In this document: positions 1-7,088 of the stretch, piece after piece
How positions within the stretch are numbered: the stretch's first letter is position 1
Layout of the letters: every line of letters starts with the position of its first letter
Notes under the pieces: model-generated
Told to the model about the DNA's origin: nothing
Database searches by the model: none
What the model saw: the letters and a program-made list of their open reading frames with translations, nothing else
Translations under genes and position numbers: made by a program
Assembly (NCBI RefSeq): GCF_024129355.1
Contig: NZ_JAMXXP010000031.1
Location: 1 to 37,175 of the forward strand
Length of the DNA: 37,175 nucleotides
From: Acinetobacter lwoffii
GTDB lineage: Bacteria > Pseudomonadota > Gammaproteobacteria > Pseudomonadales > Moraxellaceae
Reading direction: 5' to 3'

Positions 1-380
1 GTGAAGGCGGTTTCGGTGATCGTCCACAACGTTCGTTTGATGACCGTCCAAAGCGTGACTTCGGTGATCGTCCAGCTCCACGTCGTGAAGGTGGTTTTGG
101 TGACCGTCCTCGCTCTAATGATGACAACCGTGGCAACCGTGTAGATTACAAACCAGCTCGTGAAGGCGGTTATGGCGATCGTCCAAAACGTGATTTTGGT
201 GATCGTCCTGCTCCACGTCGTGAAGGCGGTTTCGGTGATCGTCCAGCGCGTTCATTCGGTGATGACCGTCCAAAGCGTGATTTCGGTGATCGTCCAGTAC
301 GTCGCAACTTTGATGACAAGCCACGTGGTGAACGTTCGTTCGGTGGTGAAGATCGTCCACGTCGTAAATTTAACGACTAA
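1..380 (+). CDS. 3' end of RG-rich protein, probably a DEAD-box RNA helicase C-terminal tail (partial)
   Basis: The open frame enters from the left edge (codons begin at base 3) and stops with TAA at 378-380, giving about 125 residues. They are low-complexity and strongly basic/acidic mixed: repeated FGDRP units joined by PKRD, APRREGG and ARSFGDD linkers, ending RRKFND. No catalytic domain is inside the window. Tails of this kind are known on the C-termini of DEAD-box RNA helicases (DeaD/CsdA, RhlE types), where they bind RNA non-specifically. Helicase identity is therefore inferred from tail style only; another RNA-binding protein is possible. A terminator follows 20 bases later. The tail contains near-duplicate 60-base units, so its length may vary between strains. 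Confidence 0.6.
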   Translation, partial: EGGFGDRPQRSFDDRPKRDFGDRPAPRREGGFGDRPRSNDDNRGNRVDYKPAREGGYGDRPKRDFGDRPAPRREGGFGDRPARSFGDDRPKRDFGDRPVRRNFDDKPRGERSFGGEDRPRRKFND

Positions 381-400
381 TTCAGTCGCTAGATGAAGAT

Positions 401-430
401 AAAAAAACCGGTAGAAATACCGGTTTTTTT
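401..430 (+). terminator. Rho-independent terminator after the RG-rich gene
   Basis: An A-run followed by the stem ACCGGTA, a GAAA tetraloop, TACCGGT and a T7 run. Because the stem is flanked by A and T runs it would work in either direction. It lies 20 bases after the stop codon of the gene entering from the left. Confidence 0.9.
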
Positions 431-785
431 ATGCATTGAGTTTTTTGCTTTTTAACGTAAAATGTCTACTAAATCATATTTTGTCAGGGTTATGATAATT
501 ATTAATATGAAAAGCTTAGCTCTTCGATCTCAATTGATAGAGGTGTATATGCCATATATCGCATTGACTTTGATTTTATGTAATATTATCTATTATTTAT
601 ACAGTCTTTTTAATTAATCAATGTACCTGGCTCAAGCTTAAGTGCATATTTTTATTACAAAAAATACGAAATAATCCATTGTTGTCATTTTTTATGATAT
701 TAAACCACCTTTTTCAACTGCTAACATTTTGAACTTCGTTCCTTTATAGTATGCATGCTGAAAAAATGCAGGAATAAACTCAGCT
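431..785. other. AT-rich spacer upstream of mlaF
   Basis: About 355 bases without a convincing gene. It holds one small open frame (492-617, described separately). A -10-like TATAGT lies at 745-750, but no good -35 sits 16-18 bases before it, so the mla promoter is not resolved. An AGGA Shine-Dalgarno element at 770-773 precedes the mlaF ATG by 12 bases. No repeat, tRNA or structured RNA was recognised. Confidence 0.5.
492..617 (+). CDS. Possible small membrane protein of 41 aa (speculative)
   Basis: ATG at 492 (or in-frame ATG at 507 or 549) runs to TAA at 615-617. The C-terminal half is a single hydrophobic stretch (YIALTLILCNIIYYLY) of the length of one membrane helix, preceded by a polar segment with Lys, Arg and Glu. 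This is the look of a small single-pass membrane protein. Against it: there is no well-spaced Shine-Dalgarno sequence (AGGG at 486-489 is only 2 bases from the first ATG), the region is AT-rich, and hydrophobic codons arise easily in such DNA. Not recognised as any known family. Confidence 0.2.
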   Translation: MIIINMKSLALRSQLIEVYMPYIALTLILCNIIYYLYSLFN

Positions 786-1604
786 ATGAAAAATCAAACA
801 GCGCGAGATACTCAATCTCTGATTGAAGTCAAGAATCTGAGCTTCAAGCGGGGTGAGCGCGTGATTTATGACGACGTGAGTTTAAATATTCGTCGTGGGC
901 AGATTACCGCCATTATGGGACCATCCGGTACTGGTAAAACCACCTTATTAAGACTGATTGGTGGGCAGCTGGTTCCTGAGCACGGTCAGGTTTTATTGGA
1001 CGGCAAGGATATTGCCACGATGTCACGTTCCGAACTTTTTTCAGCACGTGCACGGATGGGCATGCTGTTTCAGAGCGGTGCTTTGTTTACCGATATGAGC
1101 GTGTATGAAAATGTCGCATTTCCGATTCGAGCACATACTAAATTGCCGGAACATCTGATTAAGGAAATCGTGGCACTGAAGCTGGAATCAGTCGGTTTAC
1201 GTGGTGCAGAACAGATGATGCCGTCTGAACTATCCGGTGGTATGAACCGACGCGTGGCTTTGGCCCGTGCGATTGCGCTGGATCCTGAGCTGATCATGTA
1301 CGATGAACCCTTTGCCGGACAAGATCCGATTGTGATGGGCGTTTTGACTCGTCTGATCCGTTCATTACGTGAAGCACTGGACTTAACCACAATTATTGTC
1401 TCGCATGATGTTGCAGAAACTTTATCAATTGCAGACTACATCTATGTGGTGGCAGAAGGCAAAATTCAGGGCGAGGGCACACCGGCAGAGCTGAAAGCGC
1501 ATCCGTCTGCTTTTGTACAGCAATTTCTGACCGGTTCGGTAGAAGGTCCAGTGGATTATCAGTTTAGTCATCAAGCTTATTTAAGTGATGAGGTTCGTTC
1601 ATGA
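786..1604 (+). CDS. mlaF: MlaF, ATPase of the Mla phospholipid transporter
   Basis: Cytoplasmic ABC ATPase that powers the MlaFEDB complex, which moves phospholipids between the inner membrane and periplasmic MlaC to keep the outer membrane asymmetric. The 272 residues carry every ABC motif: Walker [10 protein letters not shown] (45-53), Q-loop Q96, signature LSGGM (149-153), Walker B LIMYDE (169-174) and H-loop H207. Length matches E. coli MlaF (about 270). It is the first gene of mlaFEDCB, and its stop overlaps the mlaE start by 4 bases (ATGA), which suggests translational coupling. The ATG is preceded by AGGA at 770-773. The assignment rests on both the motifs and the complete operon that follows. 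Confidence 0.97.
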   Translation: MKNQTARDTQSLIEVKNLSFKRGERVIYDDVSLNIRRGQITAIMGPSGTGKTTLLRLIGGQLVPEHGQVLLDGKDIATMSRSELFSARARMGMLFQSGALFTDMSVYENVAFPIRAHTKLPEHLIKEIVALKLESVGLRGAEQMMPSELSGGMNRRVALARAIALDPELIMYDEPFAGQDPIVMGVLTRLIRSLREALDLTTIIVSHDVAETLSIADYIYVVAEGKIQGEGTPAELKAHPSAFVQQFLTGSVEGPVDYQFSHQAYLSDEVRS

Positions 1605-2380
1605 ATGCAATTGCCGCATTAGGTAGACGCGTTATTGAACGTGTACAGGGGATTGGGGTCGCGACCCTGATGCTGTTGCAGATTTTATTTTCCATACCGA
1701 CCTGGCTTGGCGTAAAGCTGTTTATTTATCAGATGTATCGGGTTGGGGTATTGTCCCTGCTGATTATTGTGGTTTCTGGCCTGTTTATTGGGTCTGTGCT
1801 TGGTTTGCAGATGTTTAGCATCTTGTCGACCTTTGGTAGTGAGTCGATGCTAGGAACAGCAGTCGCGCTGACCTTGCTGCGTGAACTAGCACCTGTGGTC
1901 GCTGCTTTGCTGTTTGCAGGACGTGCCGGTTCAGCCTTGACTGCGGAAATTGGCCTGATGAAAGCTACTGAACAATTGTCCAGTATGGAAATGATCGGTG
2001 TCGATCCATTGAAGCGGGTGATTTCGCCGCGTCTTTGGGCAGGGATTTTTAGCTTGCCAATGCTTTCCGTCATCTTTGCCGCAGTTGGCATTATGGGCGG
2101 TAAAATGGTCGGGGTAGATTTCCTGGGTGCCGATGAAGGCGCTTATTGGAGCGGCATGGAAAGCAGCGTGCAATTCTATAAAGATGTCTTGAATGGCACC
2201 ATTATTAAAAGTTTTGTATTCGCATTAATTTGTACTTGGATTGCGGTGTACCAAGGCTATGCCTGTGTCCCGACATCGGAAGGTATTGCAACTTCTACAA
2301 CGCGTACAGTCGTGTATTCTTCACTGTGCGTTTTAGGCTTTGACTTTGTGTTGACTGCGGTCATGTTCGGAGGTGTTTAA
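1601..2380 (+). CDS. mlaE: MlaE, permease of the Mla phospholipid transporter
   Basis: Inner-membrane permease (MlaE/YrbE, formerly DUF140), dimeric in the complex, providing the lipid path between MlaF and the MlaD ring. The 259 residues contain an amphipathic N-terminal segment and several long hydrophobic helices (for example around 48-70, 145-170 and 200-220), plus the family-typical stretch LREL(A)[19 protein letters not shown]. Length agrees with E. coli MlaE (260). The start overlaps the mlaF stop (ATGA) and the stop overlaps the mlaD start (TAATG), so the three are tightly coupled. Confidence 0.96.
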   Translation: MNAIAALGRRVIERVQGIGVATLMLLQILFSIPTWLGVKLFIYQMYRVGVLSLLIIVVSGLFIGSVLGLQMFSILSTFGSESMLGTAVALTLLRELAPVVAALLFAGRAGSALTAEIGLMKATEQLSSMEMIGVDPLKRVISPRLWAGIFSLPMLSVIFAAVGIMGGKMVGVDFLGADEGAYWSGMESSVQFYKDVLNGTIIKSFVFALICTWIAVYQGYACVPTSEGIATSTTRTVVYSSLCVLGFDFVLTAVMFGGV

Positions 2381-3057
2381 TGAAATCACGTACTAGTGAG
2401 CTGGCCGTTGGTGTTTTTGTTATTTTGTTTGGTATTGCCTTATTTTTCCTGGCGATGCGTGTCAGTGGTCTGGTCGGACACAATATTTCCGACAGCTATA
2501 AAATGACAGCGACTTTTGAAAATGTAAATGGGATCAAGCCGCGTGCCAAAGTGGCATTGAGTGGTGTGAAAGTGGGGCAGGTGGATGACATTACCCTGGA
2601 TCCAGTGACGCGTCTGGCAACCGTGCATATGACCCTGGATGGCTCATTGACCTCTTTTAATACTGAACAATTAAAACAAGTTCAGCAGGAAGCACTGGAA
2701 GAGTTACGTTATAGTTCGGACTATACTGCGGCTGCACCTGCGCAACAAAAAGACATGGAAAAACAACTGTTAGATAACATGAACTCCATCACCAATATTG
2801 ATGAAGATGCTTATATTATGGTAGCGACCAATGGGTTGTTGGGTGAAAAATACCTGAAAATTATTCCAGGTGGTGGTCTGAACTATTTGAAACGCGGTGA
2901 TCAGATTGCCAATACCCAAGGCACCATGGAAATTGAAGATTTAGTGACGAAATTCATTACTGGCGGTGCCGGTAAATCGTCGGATAGTCAAGAAACTGCC
3001 CCAGAACAGGCGACAGTTTCAGAATCGACTGATGCAGAACCTGTATTTGTTGAATAA
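2380..3057 (+). CDS. mlaD: MlaD, MCE-domain substrate-binding subunit
   Basis: Anchored periplasmic MCE protein that forms the hexameric lipid-conducting ring on MlaE. One N-terminal membrane helix (about residues 8-28) is followed by an MCE domain, seen in ATFENVNGIKPRAKVALSGV, VGQVDDITLDP and the pore-loop motif TNGLLGEKYLKI. At 225 residues it is longer than E. coli MlaD (183). The extra length is mostly an insertion of roughly 45 mainly helical residues (about 88-133) between the two halves of the MCE barrel. The C-terminus is a disordered Ser/Glu/Gln-rich tail. It overlaps mlaE by one base and ends with tandem stops (TAA TAG). Confidence 0.96.
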   Translation: MKSRTSELAVGVFVILFGIALFFLAMRVSGLVGHNISDSYKMTATFENVNGIKPRAKVALSGVKVGQVDDITLDPVTRLATVHMTLDGSLTSFNTEQLKQVQQEALEELRYSSDYTAAAPAQQKDMEKQLLDNMNSITNIDEDAYIMVATNGLLGEKYLKIIPGGGLNYLKRGDQIANTQGTMEIEDLVTKFITGGAGKSSDSQETAPEQATVSESTDAEPVFVE

Positions 3058-3075
3058 TAGATTGAGGAGATTTCA

Positions 3076-3714
3076 GTGAAGACTTTAGTAAAACAAACGC
3101 TTGCAGCAAGCATTCTTTCAACAATGATTGCTGGTACAGTGTTTGCTGCACCGTCTGAAGCACCACCTGTTTTTATTAAAAAAGTGGCAGATGGTTTGAT
3201 TGAGCGCCTCAAAGCTGATAACGCAAAATTGCAGAACAATCCAGCGCTGGTAAAAGCGATTGTCCGCCAGAATCTGGATCCATACATTGATTCACAGTCT
3301 TTCACGCGTATTGTGATGGGGGCTTATGCGACGAACCAGTATAGTACTGCTGCACAGCGCGCGCAGTTTGAAAAGAATTTCCGTGAAACGCTCATTGAAA
3401 ATTATGGTTCTGCATTTTCCAAGTTCAGCAATCAGACCTATAGCGTGCGTCCGTACAAGGCCAGCAATAGCAAAAATCCTGTTGTAACCATCGACTTTAA
3501 TAATAAAGGCGAGAAAATTCCAGTGGCGTTCCAGCTGGTGGACAAAGGTTCACAATGGAAAATCCGCAACATCAACGTATCGGGTATCGATCTAGGTTTG
3601 CAATTCCGTAACCAGTTTGCTGCGACAGTCAAACGTAATGGCGGTAATATAGATAAAGCCATTGCTAACTTCAAACCGGATGCAGAAGCTGCAATCGACA
3701 AGAACAAGAAATAA
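3076..3714 (+). CDS. mlaC: MlaC, periplasmic phospholipid-binding shuttle
   Basis: Soluble periplasmic carrier (MlaC/Ttg2D family) that shuttles phospholipids between the outer-membrane MlaA complex and MlaFEDB. The 212 residues begin with a clear signal peptide: Lys at 2 and 6, a hydrophobic core, and a likely signal peptidase I site near VFA|A at 22-25. The mature part shows the family's RIVMGAYATNQYSTAAQRAQF-like region and the VAFQLVDKGSQWKIRNINV strand pair. Start is GTG at 3076 with a GAGGAG Shine-Dalgarno at 3064-3069. It sits 18 bases after mlaD. Confidence 0.95.
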   Translation: MKTLVKQTLAASILSTMIAGTVFAAPSEAPPVFIKKVADGLIERLKADNAKLQNNPALVKAIVRQNLDPYIDSQSFTRIVMGAYATNQYSTAAQRAQFEKNFRETLIENYGSAFSKFSNQTYSVRPYKASNSKNPVVTIDFNNKGEKIPVAFQLVDKGSQWKIRNINVSGIDLGLQFRNQFAATVKRNGGNIDKAIANFKPDAEAAIDKNKK

Positions 3715-3729
3715 TCAGATAGGTGAGCC

Positions 3730-4020
3730 GTGATTGTATTCAAGGATCAGGAATTGCAGGTTTCAGGCAAGATTGACTATGCCAATGCGCAGGACTATTA
3801 CCTAAATGGTCTGCGTGTGGTTCAGTCACAGAGCAAGTTTCCGCTTGTGGTTAATCTAGCTGGGCTTGAAAGTGGTAGTACTTTGGCTTTGGCAGTATTG
3901 GTGCGCTGGTTGCGCCAGACGCCTCAAGCGCAAGGACTACAGTTTAAAGCTGTCCCTGCTAAAATGATGAATATCATTCAGGCCTGTCATTTACAGGATG
4001 ATTTACAGATCATTCAGTAA
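3730..4020 (+). CDS. mlaB: MlaB, STAS-domain regulatory subunit
   Basis: Small cytoplasmic STAS-domain protein that binds MlaF and stabilises or activates the transporter. The 96 residues follow the STAS pattern: a strand pair at the N-terminus, VVNLAGLESGSTLALAVLVRWLR (central strand plus helix with the SGST element about residue 48-51), and a final helix. Start is GTG at 3730, preceded by AGGTGA. It is the last gene of the operon, 15 bases after mlaC, and a terminator follows 2 bases after its stop. Size fits E. coli MlaB (97). Confidence 0.92.
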   Translation: MIVFKDQELQVSGKIDYANAQDYYLNGLRVVQSQSKFPLVVNLAGLESGSTLALAVLVRWLRQTPQAQGLQFKAVPAKMMNIIQACHLQDDLQIIQ

Positions 4021-4022
4021 AT

Positions 4023-4052
4023 AAAAAAAGCACCGAAAGGTGCTTTTTTTTT
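4023..4052 (+). terminator. Rho-independent terminator of mlaFEDCB
   Basis: A-run, stem GCACC, loop GAAA, GGTGC and a long T-run, starting three bases after the mlaB stop. The A/T flanks pair to extend the stem and could also stop transcription arriving from the corA side. Confidence 0.93.
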
Positions 4053-4078
4053 ATTGTTGACACATTTTAAAAGTAAAG

Positions 4079-4260
4079 TCCTTCCTTTATCAAAAGGACG
4101 TTAGGAAGGATTAAAATATGACCTCACCCTAACCCTCTCCTAAAAGGAGAGGGAACTTCCTCTCTAAATTTATGGATAGAAATGATATTTTTAAAAACTA
4201 CTATCTCAATAAATATTGGAAGTCCTCTCTCCCTATGGGAGAGAGTTAGAGAGAGGGTGA
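4079..4260. repeat. REP-like palindromic cluster 1 (three copies, mixed orientation)
   Basis: Between the convergent 3' ends of mlaB and corA lie a forward copy at 4122-4155, with inner arms CCCTCTCC and GGAGAGGG around TAAAA; a reverse-oriented copy at 4222-4260, with CTCTCTCCC and GGGAGAGAG arms followed by GAGAGAGGGTGA; and a more degenerate reverse-oriented copy at about 4079-4110 with CCTTCCT/AGGAAGG arms. The forward copy matches the one at 10043-10076 at 32 of 34 positions by eye. Such C/T-rich palindromes scattered between genes are typical extragenic repeats. The function is unknown from sequence; they may affect mRNA 3' ends. Confidence 0.75.
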
Positions 4261-4265
4261 AGAAA

Positions 4266-5279
4266 TTAAATCCACTTCTTCCATCTAAAGTAAATCAATG
4301 GCCCGATCAAAAAGCCGATCAAAATAATACTGACCATAATGAAGCTCATGGAGCCTTGTGCAAAAGGCAGAACTTCGGTATTCATCCCATAAATACTGGC
4401 AATGAGCATCGGTGGCGCAAGCATACTTGGCAGGATCGAGAATCGACGAATCGTATCGTTCTGTTCCGTGTTAATGAATCCGGACGTGGTGTCGAGCAGG
4501 AAGCGCACTTTCTGAAACAGGAAGGCATCATGTTCAACCAGCGAGCGGACATCTTCACTAAGTTCTCGGATATCCGCATCATAAATATGACTGCCCAAGG
4601 CGCGTGGACGAGACAGGAAAGTCAGAACACGACGTAAATCGATCAGACAGAGCTGCGCTTTACCAAGCATATCTTCCAGTTGAGCTAGCCGGGTAATCAT
4701 GTCATCCAGATCGAGAATCTGCTCGCGATGGCGGTTATTCAACACTTCAGTTGAATATTTCTCTAAATCTTTATGTACATCTTCCAGAATGTCGGCCAGC
4801 TCATCCAGTTTGGCTTCGAGCAGGCCCAATAAAATCCAGGTCGGATCTTTATAATCGATTTCATAATCATTGCGGCGCGCACGGGCACGGAAGGCACGAA
4901 AGGCCACCAGCTTTTCGCCACGCAAGGTAAAAAGACGGTCCTTATGCAGAATGAATGCTACGGTTTGTACCGTCGCCAGCATGCTGGATTCATCTTCGTT
5001 TTCATTCTCGACCTGATAGTTTTTATTTTTGGTTAAAAAATAGGTGCTGATATGCAAAATACCGTCATCATCACGGTAAAATCGGGCACTAGAGGAGATA
5101 TCTTCCAGCGATTTTAAGGTCGGTAAGTTTTGCGCATAGGCATCTAGAATCCATTGCTGCTCTTCTTGTGAAGGTGCAATCAGATCAAGCCATACTAAAT
5201 CTGGATGCAGGTCGAAATCACCATTAATCGTGATATCTTCTAAGCTACCGCGCTCTGTGGCGTAAAAGGCTTCAAGCAT
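4266..5279 (-). CDS. corA: CorA-family magnesium transporter
   Basis: Pentameric inner-membrane channel for Mg2+ (also Co2+ and Ni2+ in the family). The 337 residues comprise a large acidic cytoplasmic N-domain with long helices, then two C-terminal membrane helices. The signature GMN is at 298-300, within SIYGMNTEVLP at the end of the first membrane helix and the start of the periplasmic loop. The protein ends in a basic RWKKW tail, as in CorA. The first ATG of the frame (5279) fits the start of the conserved domain. It is transcribed alone, divergent from the LOG gene and convergent to mla. No Mg2+ riboswitch was recognised in the upstream 150 bases. Confidence 0.93.
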   Translation of the reverse strand: MLEAFYATERGSLEDITINGDFDLHPDLVWLDLIAPSQEEQQWILDAYAQNLPTLKSLEDISSSARFYRDDDGILHISTYFLTKNKNYQVENENEDESSMLATVQTVAFILHKDRLFTLRGEKLVAFRAFRARARRNDYEIDYKDPTWILLGLLEAKLDELADILEDVHKDLEKYSTEVLNNRHREQILDLDDMITRLAQLEDMLGKAQLCLIDLRRVLTFLSRPRALGSHIYDADIRELSEDVRSLVEHDAFLFQKVRFLLDTTSGFINTEQNDTIRRFSILPSMLAPPMLIASIYGMNTEVLPFAQGSMSFIMVSIILIGFLIGPLIYFRWKKWI

Positions 5280-5431
5280 GCTGTCTTTTCTCCCTGGCGC
5301 AGTATGTGAATTGGAATGGGTGTATTTTAGACAAGGAATTGAATAAAAACACTGATATTAAGCAGTTATTTTTGGAAAAAGCGCGCTTGCAGCGATTTCG
5401 TACAATATAGCGTCAATTGGAGAGTGAAATG

Positions 5432-6022
5432 ATGAATTCTATTGCAATTTTTTGTGGTTCAGCACTGGGCTCGGATCCTCTCTATGCCCAGATTGCCGAA
5501 AAGGTTGGCCAAACCTTGGCAGCAAGGCATCAGACGCTGGTCTATGGCGGTGGTCGTTCTGGCTTGATGGGAATTATCGCTGATAGTGCTTTGGCTGCTG
5601 GTGGCAAGGTGATTGGCGTAATTCCAAGACAGCTGGTCAATCGTGAGCTGGCGCATCCGCATATTACCGAGCTATTTGTGGTCGATAATATGCATGAACG
5701 TAAAACCCGCATGTCGGAACTGGCACAGGGATTTATTGCCATTCCGGGTGGTGCTGGAACCCTGGAAGAAATTTTTGAACAATGGACCTGGGCACAGTTG
5801 GGAATTCATAAAAAGCCTTGTGCTTTTTTAAATGTAGATGGTTTTTACGATGATTTACTCAAATTTATCCATATGACGACTGAGAGAGGTTTTACCAAAG
5901 CGCGCTTTAGCGATGCTTTAATTGTGAGTGATAATCTGGATGATATTTTGCGCCAGTTTGAAAGTTATCAGCCGCCTGAAGCGAAATGGGGTATGGTCGA
6001 TCAGACCGATCTTGTAAAATAA
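5432..6022 (+). CDS. LOG-family protein (TIGR00730), probable cytokinin-type nucleoside 5'-monophosphate phosphoribohydrolase
   Basis: Rossmann-fold enzyme of the LONELY GUY family, whose members hydrolyse N6-modified AMP (and AMP in some) to a base and ribose 5-phosphate. The 196 residues show IFCGS at the N-terminus, GGGRSGLMG, the catalytic MHERK (87-91) and the diagnostic PGGAGTLEE (105-113). The frame opens at a TTG (5417), but GGAGAG at 5419-5424 is well placed for the ATG at 5432, so I use that start; ATG 5429 is also possible. A Nudix gene follows 30 bases downstream, perhaps cotranscribed. The exact substrate is not known from sequence. Confidence 0.88.
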   Translation: MNSIAIFCGSALGSDPLYAQIAEKVGQTLAARHQTLVYGGGRSGLMGIIADSALAAGGKVIGVIPRQLVNRELAHPHITELFVVDNMHERKTRMSELAQGFIAIPGGAGTLEEIFEQWTWAQLGIHKKPCAFLNVDGFYDDLLKFIHMTTERGFTKARFSDALIVSDNLDDILRQFESYQPPEAKWGMVDQTDLVK

Positions 6023-6052
6023 GCTGTCCACAGCATGATTTGTAGAAAATAA

Positions 6053-6454
6053 ATGAAAGTGATTACGGTGGCTGCAGCCATTATTTTAAATGAAGCGCAG
6101 CAACTGCTGGTGGTTCGTAAAAAAGGGACGTCCTGCTTTATGCAGGTTGGTGGCAAGCTGGAGCCAAATGAAGCACCAGAAGCAACGATGTTGCGTGAAA
6201 TTCAGGAAGAAATTGGCACACAGGCACAGATTCAGCAATTCATTGGGCGTTTTGAAACCCAGACGGCGAATGAACCAGATCATCAACTGGTGAGTTATGT
6301 CTATTGGGTAAGTCTGGATCAAGCACCAAAAATTGAAGCGGAAATTGCCGAAATGAAATGGGTCGATCTGGATGAAAAAGAGCTACGACTCGCACCCTTG
6401 ACCACTGAAATTGTGATTCCTTGGGTGAAGTCGCAGTTACTCGCCCAAGCTTAA
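6053..6454 (+). CDS. Nudix hydrolase
   Basis: Small cytoplasmic hydrolase of nucleoside-diphosphate-X substrates. The 133 residues contain a complete Nudix box at 34-56: G34, E40, then R48-E49 and E52-E53-x-G55, matching GX5EX7REUXEEXGU. The sequence starts MKVITVAAAI, with LVVRKKG before the box, as in MutT-like members. The substrate cannot be predicted. No clear Shine-Dalgarno precedes the ATG, so translation may depend on the LOG gene upstream. It converges on comF with only four bases between the stops and no terminator visible there. Confidence 0.9.
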   Translation: MKVITVAAAIILNEAQQLLVVRKKGTSCFMQVGGKLEPNEAPEATMLREIQEEIGTQAQIQQFIGRFETQTANEPDHQLVSYVYWVSLDQAPKIEAEIAEMKWVDLDEKELRLAPLTTEIVIPWVKSQLLAQA

Positions 6455-6458
6455 ATTT

Positions 6459-7088
6459 TCAGATTTGAGCACCTGCCAGACAGGCTGCATAAACTTTTTG
6501 ACAGCCCAGTTGTTCAAGTGTTTGGCTCAGTGCTCGAATCGAGCTGCCGGTCGTCACCACATCATCAATAATCAGCACCCGACGGTAACGCAGCTTGGAA
6601 ATGGTACTGATCTGGAATTGTGATTGGATGTCTTCAATCCGCTCCAGCCGGCTTAGGCCCTTTTGCGAGTGTTGTTTCATTCGTCGAACAGGTTGCCAGA
6701 TGGGTACATTCAACTGTTTTGCCACATGTTTGGCCAGCACTAGAGATTGATTATAACCGCGCTCAGCCAGACGCTCATTCGAGATCGGCATCGGTACTAT
6801 CGCACTGACTTTAGGTAGGTCTAAACTTAACAGCACACCTGCCAGTAAATTTTGCAAATGCAGCTTCTGTTCATATTTAAACAGTTGAATCAGCCGGTCC
6901 ATCGGGTAAGCATAGTCGCAGGCAATCTGGAACTGCATTTCCTGCCGTTGAATGGTTTGATGTGCCCAGGGTAATTGTCGCCAGCAATCTTCACAGACTG
7001 AATGAATGGACTGATGATCGGTCAGACAGAGCTGGCAGGGCTGTAAGCGGGTCAGCCAGGATTTTCCATGTTGCAGTAATTTAAACAT
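6459..7088 (-). CDS. comF: ComF family protein (phosphoribosyltransferase-like)
   Basis: ComF proteins support natural transformation, probably with PriA during conversion of incoming single-stranded DNA; Acinetobacter is a well known transformable genus. The 209-residue product has an N-terminal zinc-finger arrangement, C18-x2-C21 and C32-x2-C35, and a C-terminal PRPP-binding loop DDVVTTGSS (175-183) after VLII. The frame is open further upstream to 7223, but that part lies entirely inside recG and looks non-coding. I take ATG 7088, which overlaps the recG stop by 8 bases; ATG 7094 is an alternative. The overlap suggests translational coupling to recG. Confidence 0.88.
   Translation of the reverse strand: MFKLLQHGKSWLTRLQPCQLCLTDHQSIHSVCEDCWRQLPWAHQTIQRQEMQFQIACDYAYPMDRLIQLFKYEQKLHLQNLLAGVLLSLDLPKVSAIVPMPISNERLAERGYNQSLVLAKHVAKQLNVPIWQPVRRMKQHSQKGLSRLERIEDIQSQFQISTISKLRYRRVLIIDDVVTTGSSIRALSQTLEQLGCQKVYAACLAGAQI

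Noticed and set aside
1..300. Regularly repeated DNA at the left edge that resembles a short CRISPR or tandem array
   Set aside because: The repeats are in frame, encode FGDRP units, differ mostly at third codon positions and have no constant repeat with unique spacers.
115..360. Histidine-rich open frame on the minus strand
   Set aside because: It is the antisense of the repeated Asp/Arg/Gly codons; its His/Asp pattern simply mirrors them.
729..750. TTGAAC and TATAGT as an mlaF promoter
   Set aside because: The spacing is only 10 bases, too short for a sigma-70 promoter, so it is mentioned but not annotated as one.
4182..4637. Open frame on the plus strand overlapping the corA 3' end
   Set aside because: It starts within the REP-like repeats and runs antisense to the conserved membrane part of corA; no family resemblance.
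5387..5406. TTGCAG and TACAAT before the LOG gene
   Set aside because: The hexamers are 8 bases apart, not a workable promoter spacing.
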